From contig NZ_JACIFY010000030.1 of NCBI RefSeq assembly GCF_014197615.1, positions 1 through 48,646 of the forward strand: DNA of 48,646 bases, read 5' to 3'. Numbering within the stretch: position 1 is the stretch's first letter; the number at the start of each line of letters is the position of its first letter. A program made the translations under genes and the position numbers. The stretch comes from Rhizobium esperanzae. Its GTDB lineage: Bacteria > Pseudomonadota > Alphaproteobacteria > Rhizobiales > Rhizobiaceae. The notes under the pieces are model-generated. The model did not search any database. It was not told where the DNA came from and worked only from the letters and a program-made list of their open reading frames with translations. This document shows, piece by piece, positions 1-8,686 of the stretch.

Positions 1-93
1 GACGATGGCACGATCGAAATCACGTTCGCATACCACAACGGCGACGAGGCCATACTAAAGGCCAAACAGGAGACTTCTTCAACAGCCTGCTAG
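1..93 (+). CDS. C-terminal fragment of an unrecognised protein (5' end outside window)
   Basis: Frame 1 is open from the first base to a TAG at 91-93 and encodes about 30 residues, including AYHNGDEAILKAK and ending in SSTAC. Only the tail is present, so no domain can be assigned. The codons look normal for the region. The fragment is followed by 85 bp before the helicase start. A TTGACA at 96-101, just after the stop, may be the -35 box of the helicase promoter, but no convincing -10 follows. The fragment could equally be a real gene tail or a remnant; the neighbouring sequence would decide. Confidence 0.45.
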   Translation, partial: DDGTIEITFAYHNGDEAILKAKQETSSTAC

Positions 94-178
94 ACTTGAC
101 AGAACAGACAATCGCGAACATTCAAGGAACATCTAATCTTTCCCCAGTGATTCTGCGGAAGCCCGACCGGACGGCTGG

Positions 179-2239
179 ATGTATCTCGAAAAGCTTAACC
201 CCCAGCAGCGCATGGCCGTCGAACACGGCACGCTCACCGACGGCAGCCATATTGCCGGGCCGCTGCTGGTCATTGCCGGCGCCGGCTCGGGAAAGACCAA
301 TACGCTGGCGCATCGGGTCGCTCATCTGATCGTCAAGGGCGCCGATCCGCGCCGCATCCTGCTGATGACCTTCTCGCGCCGGGCAGCCGCCGAGATGGCG
401 CGCCGCGTCGAGCGCATCTGCCGCGATGTGCTGGGTACCAATGCCGGCGTCATGGCCGACGCGCTCTCCTGGTCCGGCACCTTCCACGGCATCGGCGCGC
501 GGCTGCTGCGCGATTATGCACAGCAGATCGGCCTCGACGCCGATTTCACCATCCACGACCGCGAAGACAGCGCCGACCTGATGAACCTCATCCGGCACGA
601 TCTCGGCTTTTCCAAAACCGAAAGCCGGTTTCCGGCCAAAGGCACCTGCCTTGCCATCTATAGCAGGGCGGTGAATTCGGAAACGGCGCTCGATGAGGTG
701 CTGCGCGACGCCTTTCCCTGGTGCGCGACCTGGGAGAAACAGCTGCGCGAGCTTTTCGCCTGTTATGTCGAGGCCAAGCAGGCGCAGAACGTGCTCGATT
801 ACGACGACCTGCTGCTCTACTGGGCGCAGATGGTCGGCGAGAGCGTGATTGCCGAGGATATCGGCAGCCGCTTCGACCATGTGCTGGTCGACGAATATCA
901 GGACACCAACCGGCTGCAGGCCTCGATCCTGATGGCGCTGAAGCCGCAAGGCCAGGGGCTGACCGTCGTCGGCGACGATGCCCAGTCGATCTATTCCTTC
1001 CGTGCGGCGACGGTGCGCAACATCCTCGATTTTCCCGCCGCCTTCAGCCCGGCCGCCAATATCGTCACGCTCGACCGCAACTATCGCTCGACGCAACCGA
1101 TCCTGACGGCCGCCAACGCCGTCATCGATCTCGCCTCGGAGCGTTTCACCAAGAACCTGTGGACCGAGCGGCAATCGGCGGAGCGGCCGCGCCTCGTTTC
1201 GGTGCGCGACGAGGCCGAGCAGGCGCGTTATATCGCCGACAAAGTGCTCGACAATCGCGAAGAAGGCTTGAAACTCAAGCAGCAGGCCGTGCTCTTCCGC
1301 GCCTCGCATCACAGCGGGCCGCTGGAGGTCGAGCTGACCCGGCGCAACATTCCCTTCGTCAAGTTCGGTGGCCTCAAGTTTCTCGACAGCGCCCATGTCA
1401 AGGACATGCTGGCCGCGCTGCGTTTCGCCCAGAACCCGCGCGACCGGGTGGCGGGCTTCCGGCTGATGCAGATCCTGCCGGGCGTCGGGCCGTCGACGGC
1501 GCAGAAGGCGCTCGACCTGATGGCCGAGGATGCGAGGCCGATATCGGCGCTGGCCGAAATGCCGGCGCCGCCGCGCTCCGGCGAGGACTGGACTGATTTC
1601 GTTGCCATGCTGCAGGAGCTGAAATCCGGCAAGGCCGGCTGGCCGGCGGAAATCGGCCTGGCACGGCAATGGTATGCGCCGCATCTGGAACGGCTGCATG
1701 AGGACGCCGCCACCCGGCAGGCCGATCTCCTGCAGCTCGAACAGATCGCCGGCGGTTATGCCTCGCGCGAGCGGTTCCTAACCGAGCTCACCCTCGATCC
1801 GCCGGATGCGACCAGCGACCAGGCCGGCGTGCCGCTGCTCGACGAGGATTATCTCATCCTTTCCACAATTCATTCCGCCAAGGGCCAGGAATGGACGAGG
1901 GTCTTCATGCTGAACGTCGTCGACGGCTGCATTCCGAGCGATCTCGCCGTCGGCGCCACCGCCGAAATCGAGGAGGAACGCCGGCTGCTCTACGTCGCGA
2001 TGACGCGGGCAAGAGACGGCCTCGATCTGGTGGTGCCGCAACGCTTCTTTACCTATGGGCAGAATTCGCAGGGCGATCGGCACGTCTATGCCTCACGCAG
2101 CCGCTTCATCCCGGCAACACTGCTGCAGTTCTTCGAGGCCTGCAGCTGGCCGCAGGTGAAATCGGATGCCGCCGCTCAAGCGCAGGCGCGGCAGGTGCGT
2201 ATCGATGTCGGCGCGCGCATGCGCGGCATGTGGCGGTAG
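179..2239 (+). CDS. UvrD/Rep/PcrA-type superfamily 1A ATP-dependent DNA helicase
   Basis: This 686-residue protein is an SF1A 3'-5' DNA helicase that would unwind DNA during repair or replication restart. All the core motifs are visible. Walker A is AGAGSGKT at residues 33-40 and motif Ia is TFSRRAA near 64. Motif II is VDEYQDT near 236, motif III is GDDAQSIYSFRA near 264, motif V is STIHSAKGQEW near 560, and motif VI is LLYVAMTRARD near 602. The N-terminal LNPQQRMAVEHG matches the usual Q-motif region, which supports the ATG at 179, although its ribosome-binding site is weak. It is slightly shorter than E. coli UvrD and lacks a long C-terminal tail. Rhizobia carry several paralogues, so I do not assign uvrD itself. 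The gene ends 7 bp from the convergent hydrolase gene. Confidence 0.9.
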   Translation: MYLEKLNPQQRMAVEHGTLTDGSHIAGPLLVIAGAGSGKTNTLAHRVAHLIVKGADPRRILLMTFSRRAAAEMARRVERICRDVLGTNAGVMADALSWSGTFHGIGARLLRDYAQQIGLDADFTIHDREDSADLMNLIRHDLGFSKTESRFPAKGTCLAIYSRAVNSETALDEVLRDAFPWCATWEKQLRELFACYVEAKQAQNVLDYDDLLLYWAQMVGESVIAEDIGSRFDHVLVDEYQDTNRLQASILMALKPQGQGLTVVGDDAQSIYSFRAATVRNILDFPAAFSPAANIVTLDRNYRSTQPILTAANAVIDLASERFTKNLWTERQSAERPRLVSVRDEAEQARYIADKVLDNREEGLKLKQQAVLFRASHHSGPLEVELTRRNIPFVKFGGLKFLDSAHVKDMLAALRFAQNPRDRVAGFRLMQILPGVGPSTAQKALDLMAEDARPISALAEMPAPPRSGEDWTDFVAMLQELKSGKAGWPAEIGLARQWYAPHLERLHEDAATRQADLLQLEQIAGGYASRERFLTELTLDPPDATSDQAGVPLLDEDYLILSTIHSAKGQEWTRVFMLNVVDGCIPSDLAVGATAEIEEERRLLYVAMTRARDGLDLVVPQRFFTYGQNSQGDRHVYASRSRFIPATLLQFFEACSWPQVKSDAAAQAQARQVRIDVGARMRGMWR

Positions 2240-2246
2240 GCGGTCG

Positions 2247-3302
2247 TTAGAGCGAAAGCGGCGGTTCGGCCGGTTTGAGGAAACGCTCGACCGTTGCGGC
2301 CTCGACCGAGGCCGGCGACCATTTCGGATTGCGGTCCTTGTCGATGACGGCGGCGCGGATGCCTTCGAAGAAATCGGGATTATCCAGCATCTGCAGGCAG
2401 GCGCCGAGTTCGCGGTCGAGGCATTCGGCAAGCGAGACGCTGCGGCGGCCGGCCCGGAGCAGCCGCAACGCGAGCTTCAGGCTGGTCGGCGAACGGGTCG
2501 ACAGCACCCGGCGCGTCTCGGCGGCGAAATCGCCCTCTTCGCCTGATAGTGCTGCCATGATCTCCTCGACCGTGTCGAAACGAAAGGCGCGGTCGATCAA
2601 GGCCGCATTCTGCCTGAGCCGGCTTTCTGCCGGAGGCTCGGAAAGCCCCCGCAACAGGGTATCGACATTGCTCGACGAACTGCCGCGTGGCAGGCCCGAC
2701 AGGGCATCGATCACCGCGGCAAGCCGCGGCGAAGCGATCTGAAGGTCGGCAAGCCCGGCATGGATCGCGTCGGCGGCACCGATATCGAGCCCCGTCAGAC
2801 CGAGCCATGTTCCGGCCTCGCCCGGCGCCTTCGGCAGCAGCCAGGTGGCGCCGACATCCGGGACATAGCCGATGCCGGTTTCCGGCATGGCGAGGCGGGT
2901 GCGCTCGGTGACGATGCGGTGGCGGCCGTGTGACGACAGGCCGACGCCGCCGCCCATGGTGATGCCGTCCATCAGCGCGACATAGGGTTTGGGATAGGAG
3001 GCGATCTGATGGTTGAGGCGGAATTCCTCGCGCCAGAAGGTTGCCGCCAGGCCATCGCCGGTACGCGCGCTCTCATGCAAAGCGCGGATGTCGCCGCCGG
3101 CGCAGAAGCCGCGTTCGCCTTCCCCCGATATGACGACGCTCGCCACCGCGGGATCACCGGCAAAGGCATGCAGCGCTTCGGCGATCGCACGGATCATCGG
3201 CAGCGTCAGGCTGTTCAGCGCGCGCGGCCGGTTGAGCCGGATCACGCCCGCAGTCCCCCGCCGTTCAATGATGACTTCGCCCGACCGTTCGCCGTCCTGC
3301 AT
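2247..3302 (-). CDS. Enoyl-CoA hydratase/isomerase-family protein, likely 3-hydroxyisobutyryl-CoA hydrolase
   Basis: This 351-residue crotonase-fold enzyme is longer than a simple enoyl-CoA hydratase (about 260) and has the length and pattern of 3-hydroxyisobutyryl-CoA hydrolase. That enzyme releases 3-hydroxyisobutyrate in valine breakdown. The oxyanion-hole segment GFCAGGDIRAL lies near residues 66-76 and GITMGGGVGLS near 113. The stretch PETGIGYVPDVGATW near 140-152 carries the Glu and Asp expected for the hydrolase subgroup. The start at 3302 has a near-perfect GGAGGTGAACC ribosome-binding site 1-2 nt upstream of the ATG region. It stands alone among unrelated genes, so pathway assignment rests on sequence type only. 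A generic crotonase is the alternative. Confidence 0.8.
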   Translation of the reverse strand: MQDGERSGEVIIERRGTAGVIRLNRPRALNSLTLPMIRAIAEALHAFAGDPAVASVVISGEGERGFCAGGDIRALHESARTGDGLAATFWREEFRLNHQIASYPKPYVALMDGITMGGGVGLSSHGRHRIVTERTRLAMPETGIGYVPDVGATWLLPKAPGEAGTWLGLTGLDIGAADAIHAGLADLQIASPRLAAVIDALSGLPRGSSSSNVDTLLRGLSEPPAESRLRQNAALIDRAFRFDTVEEIMAALSGEEGDFAAETRRVLSTRSPTSLKLALRLLRAGRRSVSLAECLDRELGACLQMLDNPDFFEGIRAAVIDKDRNPKWSPASVEAATVERFLKPAEPPLSL

Positions 3303-3427
3303 GGTTCACCTCCAGCTTTTTGTTTTTGCGCAATTCCGGACGCAAACCGCGGCACACTTTTGCTGGAATTGCTCCCGACTAGGAATAGCCGAGGACGAGG
3401 CGCCGCTCCAGTCGATTCAAGCTCGGT

Positions 3428-5386
3428 TCAGGCAGACAGCGAATTGCGGGCGGCGGCGGCCGCGTCGCATCGGGCGGCATAATCGATGGCCAGTTCCAGC
3501 GGCAGCGGCCGCGAGAAATGATAGCCCTGCGCCAGGCGAACGCCCATCGCCTTCAACCCTTCAGCGATCGTTTCGCTTTCGACGCCCTCGGCGACGGAGG
3601 CGATGCCGAGATTCTGGCAGAGATTGGCGACCGAGCGGGTGATATTCATGCAACGGGCGTCGCGATCGAAATTCATCACGAAGGCCTTGTCGATCTTCAG
3701 CTTGTCGAAGCCGAGGCGATGGATATGGCTGAGGCTGGAATAGCCAGTGCCGAAATCGTCGAGCGCGATCGAGATGCCTGCAGCGCGCAGCATCGATATG
3801 ACCTCGTCGGCGGTGTCGAAATCGGAGAGCAGCGCCGTCTCGGTGATTTCGAATTCGATTCGCCTGGGATCGATGCCGGAACGGGTGATCATGGCAAGCA
3901 GCGCCATCGAGGTCTCGTGGTCGCAGATATCGCGCGCCGAAAGATTGAAGGAGAGCTTGAGATGGCGGGGAATGATCGCCAGCGCTTCGAGCGCCTTGGC
4001 GAAAAGGATGCGCGTCATGCGGCCGATGACGGCGGTGCGCTCGGCAGCCGGAATGAAGGCTTCCGGGCTGATGCGGCCGAAGCGGGCACTGTCCCAGCGG
4101 GCGAGCGCCTCGTAACCGACGACGCGGCCGCTCTTCAATTCGACGATCGGCTGATAATCGAGTTTCAATTCCCGGGCGAAATCGCCTGCCTGCAGCTCGA
4201 GTTCGATCAGGTGGCGCTGCGTCAGGATCTTCTCGTGCTCGGCTGAAAAGAATTCAACGCCGCTGCTGCGCTTGCTCTTGACCTGGTAGAGGGCGAAATC
4301 GGCTTTTTCGTAGAGATCTTCGGCGGTGTATTCGCCGGCGTCGGGATAGACGATGCCGCAGGAGCCGAAAACCCGGACCGAGCCATCGGGGATTTCATAG
4401 GGATCGCGGACAGCGGCGCAAAGCGCCTGGCCGAGATCGGCGATTGCCTGGCGTGTCATCGAACAGGGGAAGATGATGCCGAACTCATCGCCGCCGAGAC
4501 GGGAGACGATGCCCTCTTCGCCGACCAGCGCTGTAAAGCGGCGGGCGGTCTCCTTGAGCACGAGATCGCCGGCGGCATGGCCGAAGACGTCGTTGACGGG
4601 CTTGAAGCCGTCGAGATCGAGAATACCGATGATGGGCGGCCGGGACGGGTGCTTCTGCAGCCGCTGTTCCAGCGAGAGAAAGAAACTGCGGCGGTTGGCA
4701 AGGCCGGTCAGCTGGTCGTGCAGGGCGTTACGGCTGTTGACGAGGTTCAGGTCCTCGGCTTCCGCCCGCTTCTGCTTCAACTCCTCGGTCAATCGCACGA
4801 GGCCGACGAAGTTCTGGAAATAGCTGTCGATCACCCGCAGAAACGGCAGGATCAGGAAAAGACCGCTGACGGCGGTCGCGACGAAAACCGGATTGCCCGA
4901 GAACATGAAGGTCGCGACCATCGCCGAGAAGGTGATGACCGTGGTGAGCACCGCCGCCAGCGGCAGATGCATCAGGCAGAAGATGCAGGAAATCCCGGTG
5001 ACGACCAGGAAATAGGCGATCTGGCCCTGCTGATACGCATCGCCATATCGGTAGAGCGCGATCGCCCAGCCGCCGAAAGCAACGCACAGGATGCAGGCTC
5101 CGGCTATGGTGACCTTCATCAGCCGGTAGGCCCGCTCGGCGGTAATGTCCTTGCCTCGTGTCTCCCACCAGCAGAGCCGGAAAATACAGACGATGCTCAA
5201 GCCGACCGGAATATAACAGGAGAGCCAGAGAGGCGCGGATTGGAGATGGGTGATTGCCACCGCAAGGGCATTGATGATCAAGAGAACATAGAGAATGGGG
5301 ATCTGCGACGACAGGGCCTGGAACTGTGCCGTCAGAAAGGTCGGATTGTCTTTTTGCAGCCTCAACGAGGCTAGAAAGTTCCTCAT
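3428..5386 (-). CDS. Membrane-anchored GGDEF-EAL protein (diguanylate cyclase / c-di-GMP phosphodiesterase)
   Basis: This 652-residue inner-membrane protein makes and/or degrades the second messenger c-di-GMP. Residues 25-200 form several hydrophobic segments, a MASE-like membrane sensor module with no recognised ligand. A short linker, ELKQKRAEAEDLN, follows, then the GGDEF domain at about 225-385 with an intact LGGDEF near 297-302. The EAL domain spans about 395-640 and keeps EALARW near 425 and DDFGTGYSSL plus KIDKAFV further on, so both catalytic motifs look complete. Which activity dominates cannot be read from sequence. It is transcribed alone, with 125 bp to galE and 125 bp to the hydrolase. 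Likely outputs in rhizobia are motility, exopolysaccharide or biofilm. Confidence 0.9.
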   Translation of the reverse strand: MRNFLASLRLQKDNPTFLTAQFQALSSQIPILYVLLIINALAVAITHLQSAPLWLSCYIPVGLSIVCIFRLCWWETRGKDITAERAYRLMKVTIAGACILCVAFGGWAIALYRYGDAYQQGQIAYFLVVTGISCIFCLMHLPLAAVLTTVITFSAMVATFMFSGNPVFVATAVSGLFLILPFLRVIDSYFQNFVGLVRLTEELKQKRAEAEDLNLVNSRNALHDQLTGLANRRSFFLSLEQRLQKHPSRPPIIGILDLDGFKPVNDVFGHAAGDLVLKETARRFTALVGEEGIVSRLGGDEFGIIFPCSMTRQAIADLGQALCAAVRDPYEIPDGSVRVFGSCGIVYPDAGEYTAEDLYEKADFALYQVKSKRSSGVEFFSAEHEKILTQRHLIELELQAGDFARELKLDYQPIVELKSGRVVGYEALARWDSARFGRISPEAFIPAAERTAVIGRMTRILFAKALEALAIIPRHLKLSFNLSARDICDHETSMALLAMITRSGIDPRRIEFEITETALLSDFDTADEVISMLRAAGISIALDDFGTGYSSLSHIHRLGFDKLKIDKAFVMNFDRDARCMNITRSVANLCQNLGIASVAEGVESETIAEGLKAMGVRLAQGYHFSRPLPLELAIDYAARCDAAAAARNSLSA

Positions 5387-5511
5387 CTTCTCTTGTTTCC
5401 GTTGGCCGGGGCCAGGAGATGCTCGATTTTTCTCTATTCACGTCATGTCATGCAGGTCCCGCAGGCACGGGGATGATCAACAGGCCGATGCGCACTCTCG
5501 CCGGGAGCGCT

Positions 5512-6546
5512 TCAGAAAGATGCGGCGGCGAGTGCCCGGTGGATGCTCTGCAGGTCGTCGACGTTTCTGTTTGCCAGGAACAGTTCCCAATCGAGCGAGC
5601 TCTGGACGATGGTTTCCAGCGAATCGTGCCGAGGCTTCCAGCCGAGCACCTGGCGAGCGAGCGAAGCATCAGCGACGACGCTTGCCGAATCGCCGGCGCG
5701 GCGCGGCGCCATGTGGATCTTGAAGGAATGCCCGTGCAGGCGCGTGACCATGTTCAGCACGTCGAGCACGGAATAACCGCTGCCATAACCGCAATTGGCA
5801 ACGAGCGAGCCCTTGTCCCTGCGCAGGTGCTGCAGCGCTTTCAGATGGGCCTCGACAAGGTCGGTGACATGGATGTAGTCGCGCACGCCGGTGCCGTCAT
5901 GGGTCGGATAATCGATACCATAGACGCTGACGCTGTCGCGCCGGCCGAGCGCTGCCTCGCAGGCAACCTTGATCAGGTGGGTGGCGCCTGATGTCGACTG
6001 GCCGGCACGATGGTCGGGATCGGCGCCGGCGACGTTGAAGTAACGAAGCGCGACATAGTTGAAATCATAGGCTGCGGCGGCATCGCGCAGCATGAATTCG
6101 GTCATCAGCTTCGACTGGCCGTAAGGATTTTCCGGATTGAGGACGGCCGTCTCCTTCACCGGCAGGTCGCTCTTCTGCTGACCGTAGACGGCCGCCGTCG
6201 AGGAGAAGACGAAGTTGCGGATGCCGGCCTTGATCGAGGAGCTCAGCAGCGCGCGGGTCTTGCCCGAGTTGTTGTCGTAATAGGAGAGCGGATCGGCGAC
6301 CGAGACCGGGACGACGGCGGAGCCGGCAAAATGGATGATCGCCTCGATGTCGTTTTCGATGAAGATCTTTTTCAATATGTCGGGATCGGCGACGTCGCCG
6401 AGATAGAAACGCGCCGCCGGCGCCACGGCCCAGCGAAAGCCGGTGGAGAGGCAGTCGAGCACGACCACATCCTCGCCCGCATCGAGCAGCGCCCAAACCA
6501 TGTGACTGCCGATATATCCGGCGCCGCCCGTCACCAAAACCGCCAT
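5512..6546 (-). CDS. galE: UDP-glucose 4-epimerase
   Basis: This 344-residue extended short-chain dehydrogenase interconverts UDP-glucose and UDP-galactose. In rhizobia that reaction feeds galactose into exopolysaccharide and LPS (exoB in Sinorhizobium naming). The NAD-binding TGGAGYIGSH lies at residues 6-15. The catalytic Tyr142 and Lys146 sit in NPYGQSK, with the preceding FSSTAAVYG, and the substrate-loop RYFNVAGADP is intact. I chose the ATG at 6546 over the one at 6555. The AGGG stretch abuts the upstream ATG directly but lies at a usable distance from 6546, and family members begin with this hydrophobic strand. It lies alone between a c-di-GMP protein and an aminotransferase. Confidence in the reaction is high; paralogous epimerases in the same family are the main alternative. 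Confidence 0.9.
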   Translation of the reverse strand: MAVLVTGGAGYIGSHMVWALLDAGEDVVVLDCLSTGFRWAVAPAARFYLGDVADPDILKKIFIENDIEAIIHFAGSAVVPVSVADPLSYYDNNSGKTRALLSSSIKAGIRNFVFSSTAAVYGQQKSDLPVKETAVLNPENPYGQSKLMTEFMLRDAAAAYDFNYVALRYFNVAGADPDHRAGQSTSGATHLIKVACEAALGRRDSVSVYGIDYPTHDGTGVRDYIHVTDLVEAHLKALQHLRRDKGSLVANCGYGSGYSVLDVLNMVTRLHGHSFKIHMAPRRAGDSASVVADASLARQVLGWKPRHDSLETIVQSSLDWELFLANRNVDDLQSIHRALAAASF

Positions 6547-6739
6547 GTCCCGCATCCCTGCTTTTGTTTTATAGCAGGGGCATCAGGCCCGGTTTTTCTT
6601 TCCAATTTTGTTATCGAACGGCCTTTGGAGGGCCTTTGAACCGGTATGTTTGGACTTGTGGTTAGAGGCCGATTTCGGGCTTTGCTCAAGTTTTATCGAT
6701 CCGGCGATTCCGGCACAAAATGACCCGCCGGACCGCTGC

Positions 6740-7906
6740 TCAGAGCTTGAGGATATAATCGCAAAGACGCTCGGCTGCGATCGCCACCTGGGCGGGGTCA
6801 CGCAGGAAACAGGCGCGCAGGAAGAGCTCGCCGCCGGCGCCGAACGCGGTTCCGGGAGCCAAGCCGACGCCCGTCTTGTCGACGATATCGATGGCAGCGC
6901 GGCGGCTGTCGGTGACGCCGTCGATCTTCAGGAAGGCGTATAGCGCGCCGTCCGGCTTCAGCGTCTCGACGCGGTTGGTGGCAACAAGCGCATCACAGAG
7001 AATATCGCGGGAGCGGGCCGCCTTGGCGATATTGGCGCGCACGAAATCGTCGCCTTGATCCAGCGCGGCGACGGCGCCCTTCTGCATGAACTGGGCAACG
7101 CCCGATGTCGAATATTGCACGAGATTTTCGAGCACCTGGCCCATCTCGGGCGGCGCCACGATCCAGCCGACGCGCCAGCCGGTCATCGACCAGTTCTTCG
7201 AGAAGGAATTGACGAAAATGATCTTGTCGTCAGGCTCCATCACGTCGAGGAAGGAGGGCGCCCGGCCGCCCGGAAAATAATAGAGGGCATAGATCTCATC
7301 GGCCATGATCCAGAGGTCATGCTTGCGGGCCAGCGCCAGGAGATCGGCCAGATCCTTCCTGGTTGCCGTCCAGCCGGTCGGGTTCGACGGCGTGTTGATG
7401 AAGAGGCCCCGGGTCTTCGGCGTGATGGCGGCTTCGATGCGGTTGAGATCGACTGCCCATTTGCCGCCTTCGAACTGCAGCTCGACACCGACCGAACGTG
7501 CGCCTGCGATCTCCAGAGCTGCGGCGATATTCGGCCAGGCGGGGGTCAGGTAGACGAATTCGTCACCCGGCGAGGTCAGCGTCTGCACGGCGATCTGGAT
7601 CGCCTGCATGCCGGAGCCGGTGACATAGAAATGCTCGACCGGGAGCCGGACACCGAAATGCCTGCTGTAATAATCCGAAAGCGCCTGGCGAAGCTCGGGA
7701 ATGCCGCGCTGCCAGGTGTAGAAGGTTTCGCCTGAAGCAAGCGCATCCATCGCCGCCCGGCTGATGAAATCGGGCGTCGGCAGATCGCCTTCACCGACCC
7801 AGAGCGGCAGCAGGCCTTCGCGGCCACGGGCATAATTGACGACTTCGACGATCCCGCTTTCGGGCGCCGCCATGGCGCGCGGGCTGAGGCTTTTGACGAT
7901 CGACAT
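6740..7906 (-). CDS. Class I/II PLP-dependent aminotransferase
   Basis: This 388-residue fold-type I aminotransferase transfers an amino group between an amino acid and a 2-oxo acid using pyridoxal phosphate. The motif SFSKNWSMTGWRVGW carries the PLP-binding Lys at residue 237 and the downstream Arg. INTPSNPTGW holds the conserved Asn-Pro-Thr-Gly, and MADEIYALYYF holds the Asp that contacts the pyridine nitrogen. The start at 7906 has GGAGA 6 nt upstream. The gene is monocistronic by spacing (184 bp to galE, 121 bp to mscL). Substrate specificity cannot be read; aspartate/tyrosine/aromatic aminotransferases and related C-S lyases share this architecture. Confidence 0.85.
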   Translation of the reverse strand: MSIVKSLSPRAMAAPESGIVEVVNYARGREGLLPLWVGEGDLPTPDFISRAAMDALASGETFYTWQRGIPELRQALSDYYSRHFGVRLPVEHFYVTGSGMQAIQIAVQTLTSPGDEFVYLTPAWPNIAAALEIAGARSVGVELQFEGGKWAVDLNRIEAAITPKTRGLFINTPSNPTGWTATRKDLADLLALARKHDLWIMADEIYALYYFPGGRAPSFLDVMEPDDKIIFVNSFSKNWSMTGWRVGWIVAPPEMGQVLENLVQYSTSGVAQFMQKGAVAALDQGDDFVRANIAKAARSRDILCDALVATNRVETLKPDGALYAFLKIDGVTDSRRAAIDIVDKTGVGLAPGTAFGAGGELFLRACFLRDPAQVAIAAERLCDYILKL

Positions 7907-8027
7907 GCATATCTCCGGTTTCCGCCTTCATAGCGGATTTGCACCGGCAAATCCCATGATAACAAGTGATGGCATATCGATTTTGGTGATGAGTGCCGGC
8001 CCGGCGGATGGCCAGGCCGGAAGCCCG

Positions 8028-8465
8028 TCAGACGGCCGGGCGCTTGGCCAGCAGGTCGCGGATCTCGGTCAGCAACTGGACGTCTGCCGGCGGCGGAGGC
8101 AGTTCCTCCGGTGCGGCCTTCTCCTTGCGCTCGACCTGGGCACGCAGGGTATTCACCCCCTTGACCATCAGGAAAATGATCCAGGCGAGAATGAGAAAGT
8201 TGATCAGAACCGTGAGGAAGCTGCCATAGGCAAACACCGCTCCCTGGGCGCGGGCGGCAGCAAGCGTCGGCGCGTTGACGGCCGACGAGAGCGGCAGGAA
8301 GTAATTGGAAAAATCGAAACCGCCGAAAATGGCGCCGACGATCGGCATGATCAGGTCGTCGACCAAGGATTTGACGATGCCGCCGAAGGCGCCGCCGATG
8401 ATGACGCCGACGGCAAGATCCATGACATTGCCGCGGGCGATAAAGGCCTTGAACTCATTGAGCAT
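8028..8465 (-). CDS. mscL: Large-conductance mechanosensitive channel MscL
   Basis: This 145-residue inner-membrane channel opens under membrane tension and releases solutes during hypo-osmotic shock. The N-terminal amphipathic helix MLNEFKAFIARGNVMDLAVG leads into TM1 with the glycine/alanine-rich GVIIGGAFGGIV. A periplasmic loop, TM2 (FLTVLINFLILAWIIFLMV) and a charged C-terminal helix bundle follow. The C-terminal proline run PPPP separates TM2 from the bundle. I take the ATG at 8465 as the start because it matches the family start and has GAGGGAGA about 8 nt upstream. The in-frame ATG at 8504 would add a non-conserved peptide. The 221-bp spacer to the divergent kinase gene must hold both promoters. 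Confidence 0.95.
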   Translation of the reverse strand: MLNEFKAFIARGNVMDLAVGVIIGGAFGGIVKSLVDDLIMPIVGAIFGGFDFSNYFLPLSSAVNAPTLAAARAQGAVFAYGSFLTVLINFLILAWIIFLMVKGVNTLRAQVERKEKAAPEELPPPPADVQLLTEIRDLLAKRPAV

Positions 8466-8686
8466 CGGATCCGTCTCCCTCTGATGCAGTTCAACGATAT
8501 GCAATTGTTTTTATTAGCACCATCTTCACCGCAATTAATCAATCGGCAATCGCAATTATTTCGCCATACTCCGGTGGGTTCTTTGACTTAAGGCCTAGAC
8601 GACCGGGAATTTTCAAAGCCCCTGAAATAACTTAAGCTGATCCTGTTGCGGGAGGTCCCGGCGGGTTTCCCGCCGGCGGAGGGTCA